This document shows positions 25,685 to 32,247 of a stretch of 64,000 nucleotides of DNA, piece after piece. The translations under genes and the position numbers were made by a program. The stretch comes from Kutzneria viridogrisea (GTDB taxonomy: Bacteria; Actinomycetota; Actinomycetes; Mycobacteriales; Pseudonocardiaceae). Location of the stretch: assembly GCA_014138725.1 (NCBI GenBank), contig JACJID010000003.1, positions 248,001 through 312,000 on the forward strand, given 5' to 3'. Within the stretch, counting starts at the first letter, position 1. Every line of letters starts with the position of its first letter. The notes beneath the pieces are model-generated. The model did no database searches. It was given only the letters and a program-made list of their open reading frames with translations, and was not told where the DNA came from.

Positions 25685-26140
25685 ATGACGACCGACGACG
25701 TCACACCACCGATAGCCGAAACGGCCCCTGACGGGTCGGTAGACGGACCACGAACCGAGCCCACACCCGAACACACCGACGCACCCACCGGACCGTCACA
25801 GCCACAGGACGAGACGTCGATCGGTGAATGGCAGGGACTGCCGCCCGATGACCTGATTCTCGCCCCGGCGTCAGCCACCACCGTCGCACCGATGCGGTCC
25901 CCGGATGGCGTGTGGGCGATGCTCGTGCTGGCCGTGGTCATCATCGGCGGCACCGACCCCGACCGCGCGGGCGAGGTGGCCCTGTTCGCCGGACAATGGG
26001 TCGGTGACCAGCCCCCGGCCGACGACCTGTACGACGGGGATCTCGTCGTGCGCCTGACTCATCCGGCCGAGCCGACCTACCCGTTGCCCCGTGACCACGC
26101 CGCCGATGTCGAGATGCTGCTGACCCACCAGGGCCGGTAA
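25685..26140 (+). CDS. Hypothetical protein with one hydrophobic segment
   Basis: 151 residues from ATG 25685 (GAAGGGG site). The N-terminal 55 residues are Pro/Thr/Asp-rich and probably disordered. A hydrophobic stretch (WAMLVLAVVIIGGTD) is at about residue 80. The frame ends at TAA 26138-26140, yet the codons after the stop remain protein-like (RVGQWFGLDDRWPLIVAPTA) and join the ORF at 26210 in the same frame. This gene may therefore be the front half of a longer, interrupted gene. Confidence 0.55.
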   Translation: MTTDDVTPPIAETAPDGSVDGPRTEPTPEHTDAPTGPSQPQDETSIGEWQGLPPDDLILAPASATTVAPMRSPDGVWAMLVLAVVIIGGTDPDRAGEVALFAGQWVGDQPPADDLYDGDLVVRLTHPAEPTYPLPRDHAADVEMLLTHQGR

Positions 26141-26209
26141 CAGCGAGTCGGCCAATGGTTCGGCCTCGACGATCGCTGGCCGCTCATCGTCGCGCCGACT
26201 GCCGCCGCC

Positions 26210-26479
26210 GTGATGGGGCTGCACTGCGACCTCAGCGAGGCGGTGGCGGGGTTCGAGGCAACACTGCCGCTCGACGCCGGGACAGGCGACGAGCTGGGGG
26301 CGCGGATTCGGGCCGACGGAACGGTCATCCTCACCGACGAGCGGGTGTATGCGACCCCGTCCGGTGCTGCCACTGCCCTGAGCGGTTACCCGCAAAACGG
26401 GTGGACGGTGCTCAGGACGTCCAACGGACGGACCTTGGACAAGATGCGCGCCGAACTACACGCGCAGCGCGGGAACTGA
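26210..26479 (+). CDS. Hypothetical protein, possibly the back half of the preceding gene
   Basis: 89 residues from GTG 26210. IRADGTVILTDERVYATPSG and GYPQNGWTVLRTSNGRTLDK look like a small alpha/beta protein. No ribosome site is evident before the GTG. The same frame is open back to the TAA at 26138, so the unit could have been translated with the gene at 25685 before a stop arose. Function unknown. Confidence 0.5.
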   Translation: MMGLHCDLSEAVAGFEATLPLDAGTGDELGARIRADGTVILTDERVYATPSGAATALSGYPQNGWTVLRTSNGRTLDKMRAELHAQRGN

Positions 26480-26513
26480 CGCCACGCAACCCCACTCACT
26501 CCATCGTTCACAC

Positions 26514-26558
26514 CGGGCTGTGCCACACGGCGATCGCCTCGCCGTGTGGCACAGCCCG
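26514..26558. terminator. 20-bp perfect stem hairpin
   Basis: Bases 26514-26533 (CGGGCTGTGCCACACGGCGA) are the exact reverse complement of 26539-26558, with loop TCGCC. It lies between two plus-strand genes and may terminate the upstream one. It ends 22 bases before the next start codon, so it could also affect that gene's translation. Confidence 0.65.
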
Positions 26559-26579
26559 ACCGCCCGGAGGAGGCTGGCC

Positions 26580-27017
26580 ATGACCTACATAAAGTCCACA
26601 GTGGATCATCATGTTCTGCGGGGTGTACGAGCCGGGATCGGCCCCGGATACACCTTGGAAGCCGCCGCCGTCAGACTCTGCGAGGACATCGCCGAGTTGC
26701 GCAACGACGGCGGCATCCCGGCACACGTGCGCACCGTCATCGGGATCCTGCCGCAGCAGCGGGTCTTGGAGATCCGGGTCGAGGGCCTGTTGGTCGAAGC
26801 CGATCCTGACCGAACCACCATCCGTGAGGTGACCTCTACGCTGTTCGAGTTGGCCAGCGACTTCAACATCGTGGCCCTCGACGGCGCGACGCCACCGCTG
26901 TTCACCCAACGCATCCTGCTCGTCGGTGCCGACGGCCGACCCTTCAGTGCTATGGTGGGCACGGCTGTCGGCGACGTGGAACCCGCTACGACGCAACGGA
27001 ACCAGCCGGGCGCGTAG
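26580..27017 (+). CDS. Hypothetical protein
   Basis: 145 residues from ATG 26580 with a strong GGAGGAGG ribosome site. Helical beginning (GYTLEAAAVRLCEDIAELRN) and a beta-alpha core (VLEIRVEGLLVEADPDRTTI; TLFELASDFNIVALDG). No family is recognised. Its last 32 bases overlap the 3' end of the oppositely oriented NlpC/P60 remnant, a sign that the boundary here was formed by rearrangement. Confidence 0.6.
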   Translation: MTYIKSTVDHHVLRGVRAGIGPGYTLEAAAVRLCEDIAELRNDGGIPAHVRTVIGILPQQRVLEIRVEGLLVEADPDRTTIREVTSTLFELASDFNIVALDGATPPLFTQRILLVGADGRPFSAMVGTAVGDVEPATTQRNQPGA

Positions 27018-27408
27018 CCCCTACGTAGTCGTCTCCCTTGTACCGGTAGGGCTGGATCTGCACGACCTGCCCGAAATCCGGCGCGTCGATCATCATCCCG
27101 CCACCGATGTAGAGCCCCACGTGATGAATGAACGCGCTGGTGCCGTAGAAGACGAGATCACCGGGCAGCAGCGGCTGCCCGTCCGGCACGCGCGGCCCCG
27201 CCCGGAACTGCGCGTCCGCCGTGCGGGGTAGAGTGACACCGGCGGCCTTGTAGGCGGCCGAGGTGAGCCCGGAGCAGTCAAATCCGCCTTCTGTCTCGCC
27301 ATTACCGCCCCACACGTACGGCAATCCCCTTTGCCCACAGACATAGTTGATGGCGGCCAACGCAACCGAGTTGGTGGCGTGGATCGCGTCGCAGTCGCCC
27401 GTGCCCAC
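26986..27408 (-). pseudogene. 5'-truncated NlpC/P60 (C40) peptidase
   Basis: The 140 codons cover a whole NlpC/P60 domain: LPYVWGGNGETEGGFDCSGL with the catalytic Cys, HHVGLYIGGGMMIDAP with the catalytic His, and LLPGDLVFYG. They closely parallel the C-terminal half of the complete gene at 29182-30147. Upstream the frame closes at a TAA (27443-27445) with no good start, signal peptide or lytic-transglycosylase part. It therefore looks like the 3' half of a second conjugative hydrolase gene, cut at about 27440. Peptide translated from GTG 27408 could still fold but would not be exported. Confidence 0.65.
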
Positions 27409-27479
27409 CGACGCGGCGGTATCCGAGTACTTGTCAACCGATGCTGATTAGTTCAGCAGAATGATGCGCCGACCTGGGT

Positions 27480-27535
27480 GCTGAAATGTTGCTGTCGCCT
27501 GGGGAGAGGCCAGGAACGGGCGCGCACATTTCAGC
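27480..27535. repeat. 10-bp inverted repeat near a rearrangement junction
   Basis: GCTGAAATGT (27480-27489) and ACATTTCAGC (27526-27535) flank 36 bases. The repeat lies just right of the truncated NlpC gene and left of the DinB-like cargo gene. It could be a transposon-end remnant. Confidence 0.4.
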
Positions 27536-27670
27536 AGCCTTGCCCACACTGCGTTTTGGCCTTGGTGCTCTGCTCGTCAATGCCGCGCAGGGCGCGTCGG
27601 GCCTGGTTGGTTCATACTGGTAGTAGATGACCTGTGTCGGCCCCCGTCACAATGAGGCACAGTGGGGGCT

Positions 27671-28237
27671 ATGTCCGATAACCCGATCGCCCTGTTCCAA
27701 CGGGCCGCTGCCATGGTGGACGCCACGGTGTCGGCCGTGCGGCCCGACCAGTTCGACCACCCCACGCCGTGTACTGAGTGGACGGTTCGTCAGCTGATCA
27801 ACCACGTGCTGACCGGCAACCTGCTATTCGTGAGCCTGGCCACGGACGCGCCGCCTCCCGACCATATGGTTGATCACGTCGGCGACGACCACGTGGCCTC
27901 GTTCCGGGATTCGTTGGCCCGGCTCAGCGCCGTGTTCAGCGAGCCGGAGTTTCTGAGCAAGCCTGTGCGTACGCCAGACGGTGAGGGCATGGGGTCGGCC
28001 CTGGTCGACATGCGGTTCCATGAGTTCGTGGTCCATTCGTGGGACCTGGCCAAGGCGACCGGGCAGTCGACCGACCTCGACCACGAGTTGGTCCAGCGGT
28101 CGTTAACCTCGATGCGGGCCTCGCGGATGCTGGCCCGGGTCCGCGGCGAGGGCGGTCCGGTCGGTGCGCAGCAGCCGGCCCCGGCCGACGCGAACCCAGC
28201 CGACCGGTTGGCCGCGTTCATGGGGCGCGCCGTGTAG
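27671..28237 (+). CDS. TIGR03086-type, DinB/mycothiol-isomerase-like metal-binding protein
   Basis: 188 residues from ATG 27671. The N-terminus (PTPCTEWTVRQLINHVLTGN) is the signature of the mycothiol-dependent maleylpyruvate isomerase/DinB superfamily, with the metal-ligand His in NHV and a later pair in RFHEFVVHSWDLAKATGQ. The length and the final VGAQQPAPADANPADRLAAF match the actinobacterial TIGR03086 group. Family members are thought to act in thiol-dependent detoxification. The exact substrate is unknown. It appears to be cargo between transposon debris and a broken NlpC gene. Confidence 0.85.
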   Translation: MSDNPIALFQRAAAMVDATVSAVRPDQFDHPTPCTEWTVRQLINHVLTGNLLFVSLATDAPPPDHMVDHVGDDHVASFRDSLARLSAVFSEPEFLSKPVRTPDGEGMGSALVDMRFHEFVVHSWDLAKATGQSTDLDHELVQRSLTSMRASRMLARVRGEGGPVGAQQPAPADANPADRLAAFMGRAV

Positions 28238-28307
28238 CCGGCGGATACGGACCGCGCATAGGGGTGCGAGCCGGCACCTCGGTCCGATCCATGTGCGCGC
28301 TCGGTGA

Positions 28308-29101
28308 TCAGCTGGCCGTGGCAGCCTTGACCTTCGCGGCCGATCGGCGATGTTGGTGGCGGCGATAGGTTTGTTGAGCGAGCTCGCTGATCTCGATGGT
28401 GTCCATGAGGTTGCGGGTGATGGCCTCCATGCCGGAGAGGATCGCTTCGACGGCGGACTCGCGGATGAGATCTGACAGCCCGCAGATGCTGCCACCGCTG
28501 CGTTCGTGCAGGTAACGCCACTGCCGGGTAAGGCTTCCCGGCTTGTGCTTGCGCAGCGCGAGGGAGTCTTCCATCTCCTTGATGACGGCGGCCCACTCGC
28601 GTTGGCCCTGGCTGGTGGTGATGGCGAACGGGCGCATCTTGTGCAGGGTGAGTCGGCCACACACAGCGGGCAGGCACGACTGGCAGTGAACAACGCCCAC
28701 TCCCGCCGCAACATCGGCACCGCCGAGCGATCCTCGGACAGGTTCAGGCCAGTGAAATCCAGTGCTGTACCGGAAAACCGAGACAAGCACATGTCGTCGA
28801 ACACCGTGGCGGGTAGCCCAGTCGACGCGGTCAACCCCGCCCGGCTCGCCGCCGTCAACGCCACCCCGTAGAACCGAGGCCGCAGCGTGCTACCGCCCAC
28901 GCCCACCCGGCACTCAATGCCCAGCCACCGTGCCGCGTTGTCCGCCGACGTGCCATATCGCGCAGCCACACGATCCACCCACGACCCGAGAAACTCACCC
29001 TCGACTGGTCTGGGCACGACCGCCAGTCGACGCGTCGACAGCGACGCCGCTGCTGGATCGAGCTGTGGTGCGTTCATCGGCAACCACCAAACGTCGAGCA
29101 C
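28308..29101 (-). pseudogene. Scrambled remnant: TniQ-like N-terminus joined to TniB-like C-terminus
   Basis: Reading from 29101 leftward, about 140 residues resemble the start of TniQ-family transposition proteins (VVPRPVEGEFLGSWVDRVAA; then ACPLCVAD, the beginning of a zinc finger). At about 28665 the sense moves to another frame that reads LTLHKMRPFAITTSQGQREW ... LSDLIRESAVEAILSGMEAI ... LMDTIEISEL, typical of the C-terminus of TniB/TnsC-like AAA proteins, to TGA 28308. In intact Tni transposons tniB precedes tniQ, so here a duplication plus deletion has joined the wrong ends. No tniA transposase is seen. Confidence 0.65.
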
Positions 29102-29181
29102 GATCGGATCGTGACCCGTCTCAATTTATCGAGTGGCCGACGCGATCTCAGTCAGGACACGCCGACACGCAGACGTCACCG

Positions 29182-30147
29182 CTAAATTCGGCCGGCTGGA
29201 CGGGTGACACCGACCAAATGGCCGCTGATTTTGTCCACCTGCACAGGAAAGCCAACATCGGGAGCATTGATCATCTCCGTTGGTGAGACGGCGATCCCGA
29301 CGTGGGTGATAGCGCTTGCACTGGCACCAAAGAACACCAGGTCGCCTGGCAGCAGCGGCTGACCCGATACCAACGGGCCCGCGTTGAACTGATCTTGAGC
29401 CACCCTCGGTAGCGTAATGCCAGCCGCACCGTAGGCGGCCTTGGTCAACCCTGAGCAGTCGAAGCCAGGGTCGCCGTTGCCACCCCACACGTATGGCTTT
29501 CCCAGCTGCGCGCAGGCGAACTGCACGGCCACCATCGCGCGGCCTTCGCTGAAATCTTCGGCGCGCTGCTGAACGGTCTGCTGAAAAGTGCCGCACGCCG
29601 CTGAAACGTTCAGCGTCTGTTGAGAGTACTTCTTGGCCTGGTCCAACACTTCCTGGACGTACCACTCGGCGTGGTTGTAGGCGAAGATCGCCGAGTGCAG
29701 GTCCCCGCGCCCCGCTCCGTTGTCGCACAGGTAGTAGGCGGCGGCGTAGATCGCGTCGTGCGGATCGTACCGCGACGGCGGGCTCGCCCCACCGGCCGGG
29801 AGCGGATGCCGGGCCACCACACCGTCGAAGGTATCCCGCAAGAACTGCATCGGCCCGCCAGCACCCGCCTCGTTCTGTCCATTGTGGACTCCCGGCAGGG
29901 TAGATCGGCCGTGATCGGTCTCGATCTTGCCGATGGCGGCGAGGACGGTCCAGTCCAGCCCTGGGCACACCCCCGCCGCCGCGCGATAGAGGGCGAGGTA
30001 GTCCGCCGGGATGTCGGCCAGCGCGCTCTGGCTGGGCTGGCTGCCGCCACCGAACACCGCCGAGATCGCCCCGGACACCCCGGCGGCGATCACCAGCGGG
30101 ATCAGGATGATCACGGCGAGCGCGGCCACACCGACTTTCGCGATCAT
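29182..30147 (-). CDS. Bifunctional lytic transglycosylase / NlpC-P60 hydrolase of the conjugation system
   Basis: 321 residues from ATG 30147, overlapping the upstream stop by 4 bases. A membrane anchor or signal at residues 5-30 (VAALAVIILIPLVIAAGVSG) is followed by a lysozyme-like transglycosylase domain (WTVLAAIGKIETDHGRST with the catalytic Glu; GGPMQFLRDTFDG) and a C40 peptidase domain (LGKPYVWGGNGDPGFDCSGL, Cys; ITHVGIAVSPTEMINAPD, His). It acts outside the membrane to open peptidoglycan for the T4SS channel, like VirB1/TcpG-type enzymes. It is the last gene of the left part of the transfer operon. Confidence 0.92.
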   Translation of the reverse strand: MIAKVGVAALAVIILIPLVIAAGVSGAISAVFGGGSQPSQSALADIPADYLALYRAAAGVCPGLDWTVLAAIGKIETDHGRSTLPGVHNGQNEAGAGGPMQFLRDTFDGVVARHPLPAGGASPPSRYDPHDAIYAAAYYLCDNGAGRGDLHSAIFAYNHAEWYVQEVLDQAKKYSQQTLNVSAACGTFQQTVQQRAEDFSEGRAMVAVQFACAQLGKPYVWGGNGDPGFDCSGLTKAAYGAAGITLPRVAQDQFNAGPLVSGQPLLPGDLVFFGASASAITHVGIAVSPTEMINAPDVGFPVQVDKISGHLVGVTRPAGRI

Positions 30148-30464
30148 CGCCTGCCCGCCCACCAGTAGGTGACCAGGGCTCGAGCACATCGGACGGTCCT
30201 GCCGACCCCGCGCAGGACCAGCAGCCCGCTCACCGTCGCGGGTATCCACACCCACACGGCCCAGTCCCAGCGGGTCAGACCGATCACCAGCCACACGGTG
30301 ACCCCCGTGAGCAGCGCGGTGGCGAAGGTGACCTCCGGCAGCACGTCCACCGCCGGGCGCAGGCCACGCGGGGTGTCCATCCATCCCGGCATCGCGTCGA
30401 CCTCGATGCGCCGCAGGTCGGCGGCCAGTCGCGGGTAGAAGATCGCGAAGTCTCGCGCGTCCAT
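30144..30464 (-). CDS. Small membrane protein of the transfer operon
   Basis: 106 residues from ATG 30464. The hydrophilic N-terminus (MDARDFAIFYPRLAADLRRI) is followed by two close hydrophobic segments (about residues 45-62 and 67-85) and a basic C-terminus. It lies between the replication-relaxation gene and the wall-hydrolase gene, overlapping the latter by 4 bases. It is probably a component of the transfer apparatus. No named family is recognised. Confidence 0.7.
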   Translation of the reverse strand: MDARDFAIFYPRLAADLRRIEVDAMPGWMDTPRGLRPAVDVLPEVTFATALLTGVTVWLVIGLTRWDWAVWVWIPATVSGLLVLRGVGRTVRCARALVTYWWAGRR

Positions 30465-30471
30465 CCCCGTC

Positions 30472-31521
30472 TCACCGCCTGCCCGTGCTCGGCCCGCGCG
30501 AGGTCGCCGGCGGCATCGGCGCGGGCGCCGGGGCCATCAGCGCGAGCGAGTCCGCCCCGCCCTGCTCGTCGTCGGTGACCGGCGGCGGGACGTGCGGCCA
30601 CGCGGTCAGCAACTGGTGCAGAGCGCGCCGCGCTGGTGTGGCGCCGTGGTTGTCCAGTGGAAGCCAGACCTCGTCGGCGGGACTCGGGTGCTCTGCGGTG
30701 GGGTTGAGCAGCTCGGCCGCCGCGGTGGCCACCGGCACCGAGTCCGGGTCGTCGAGCTCACGCCACGCCCTGTGCAGCAGCCGGCGGGCGGTGGCCTCGC
30801 GCCGCGAGGTCGGCAGCCACACCAGCAGCGGCGTGGTGATCCCGGTCGCTTCGGCCAGCGCGGCGTAGCCGGTCAGCTTGCCCGTGAGCTTGCCCAAGAC
30901 CTCGGTGCCGAAGTCGTACTCCAGGAAGAACTCCACGGTCTGGCCCTGGGCGGTCCACCGCCCGTAGGCGTCAGGTTTGATCAGATCGCCGAAGTGGCGG
31001 GCGCAGCGGGCCTCGGCCCACCAGGCGTCCAGCGTGGCGTGCTCGCCGGGGCTGGGGTGGCGGGCGTGGTCGACCAGGGCGGTGAACCACTCGTTGACCC
31101 CGACAATGTGCGCCAGGCGCAGGCTGTGCGCGACGCCGAAGGCCCGGTCGTGCCGGTAGCCCAACTCTTTGACGTCCAGGCCGTCCTCGGCGGCCAGCAC
31201 CGCGGCCCCGGCGGGCGCGAGCACGTAGTGCATCGGCGCCGTGCCGACCGACACGAAGGGCTGGAAGCGGTCGACCACGCCCCACTGGAACAACTCCCGC
31301 AGCCGCATCCGACCGGAGCGGAAGCTGGGGAACGCGAGGGCGGTGATCTGGTGGGCGGTGAGCACGCGGTGCTCGTGGAGCATGCGGATGATCCACCGGT
31401 CCCGCGGTGTCAGCCGCCAGGCCAGAAGTCCTTGATGTTCGACGGTGTTTGCGTTGCGTACAGTCGGTCGGGTGGGTTTGTGGCCGCGTAGAGCCCGCTG
31501 CCGTGTGGGATTGGTGATCAT
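30472..31521 (-). CDS. Replication-relaxation family protein
   Basis: 349 residues from ATG 31521 (site GAAAGG; a longer reading from 31548 is possible). The N-terminal winged helix (TPRDRWIIRMLHEHRVLTAH, ITALAFPSFRSGRMRLREL) is followed by an LxxL-rich core with HDRAFGVAHSLRLAHIVGVN and VEFFLEYDFGTEVLGKLTGK, the pattern of the Replic_Relax family found on actinomycete conjugative elements. Members are thought to bind origin DNA, and a role in replication or relaxosome formation is inferred. It is followed 8 bases later by the membrane-protein gene. A divergent gene begins upstream. Confidence 0.85.
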   Translation of the reverse strand: MITNPTRQRALRGHKPTRPTVRNANTVEHQGLLAWRLTPRDRWIIRMLHEHRVLTAHQITALAFPSFRSGRMRLRELFQWGVVDRFQPFVSVGTAPMHYVLAPAGAAVLAAEDGLDVKELGYRHDRAFGVAHSLRLAHIVGVNEWFTALVDHARHPSPGEHATLDAWWAEARCARHFGDLIKPDAYGRWTAQGQTVEFFLEYDFGTEVLGKLTGKLTGYAALAEATGITTPLLVWLPTSRREATARRLLHRAWRELDDPDSVPVATAAAELLNPTAEHPSPADEVWLPLDNHGATPARRALHQLLTAWPHVPPPVTDDEQGGADSLALMAPAPAPMPPATSRGPSTGRR

Positions 31522-31589
31522 GGTGTGCGCCTTTCGTGGAGCGGTCATTTCGGTGGTGGAGGCTGAACGGAGCGGCCATACTGCTTGCC

Positions 31590-32225
31590 GTGGGAGACGA
31601 GCGGTTGGTTCCGCCGAGCTGGGAAGACCTGGATGTCGACGCGCCGCGCGACGAATGGCATCGCCAGAAGCCTCAGTTCGGCGAGAAGATTTGTGAATGG
31701 TCCGACATCCTGAACTTGCAGTACTGGCGGCCCAACGATGATGGATATGGCGAGCCTGGCGGCTACGACCTGTCCGATATGCAGCGGCTCCGAGGTCTGA
31801 TCATGGTCCAAGCGGCCGAGACCGAAGCTGTGCTCGGCCGCGTTCTACTTCGGCTGGATCCACACTCGAAGCCCGAGAAGATGATGGCTGGCGCACTGCT
31901 GAAAAGGGTTTGGGACAAGCTGCCGGACAGCGACAAGATCACCTGGCAGTCGCACGTGCGCCAGATTCGTCAAGCCCAGAAGAGACGGAACCGCGCTGTT
32001 CATGACCGCCCGAATGTCGGATATAGCTGGCGGGACTATGCCACCGGCGGCGGAGAGTGGGTTCCCGTCATCACCCTGTTGGGTAACGATTTATGCGACG
32101 AGGAAGACTTGCGCGACGACCTTGCCCTTCAGCAGTCGTCGACCGTGTATGCGATCGAGCTTCTCCATGCGCTGGCGTGCTCTAATCACGATCCGTCCGA
32201 GGACTGCCCCGACTGGTGGGAATGA
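31590..32225 (+). CDS. HEPN-like protein inserted in the transfer operon
   Basis: About 211 residues from GTG 31590 (GTG 31536 is an alternative start overlapping the divergent gene's leader). It is helical, with a central pair of helices (LIMVQAAETEAVLGRVLLRL; WQSHVRQIRQAQKRRNRAVH) ending in RNRAVHDR. This fits the RNxxxH / Rx4H motif of HEPN ribonuclease domains. Many HEPN proteins are toxins or phage-defence effectors, and a solitary one could serve in superinfection immunity. The family is inferred from motif and helical pattern only. It is transcribed against the tra operon and looks like later cargo between the coupling-protein and replication-relaxation genes. Confidence 0.65.
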   Translation: MGDERLVPPSWEDLDVDAPRDEWHRQKPQFGEKICEWSDILNLQYWRPNDDGYGEPGGYDLSDMQRLRGLIMVQAAETEAVLGRVLLRLDPHSKPEKMMAGALLKRVWDKLPDSDKITWQSHVRQIRQAQKRRNRAVHDRPNVGYSWRDYATGGGEWVPVITLLGNDLCDEEDLRDDLALQQSSTVYAIELLHALACSNHDPSEDCPDWWE

Positions 32226-32247
32226 CACAGCCGCGCGAGCGAGAAGG

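Noticed and set aside
29182..30384. A longer 400-residue form of the wall hydrolase starting at 30384
   Set aside because: The first 79 codons overlap the small membrane-protein gene and are Gly/Arg-rich. ATG 30147 starts exactly at a signal-anchor helix with an ATGA overlap.
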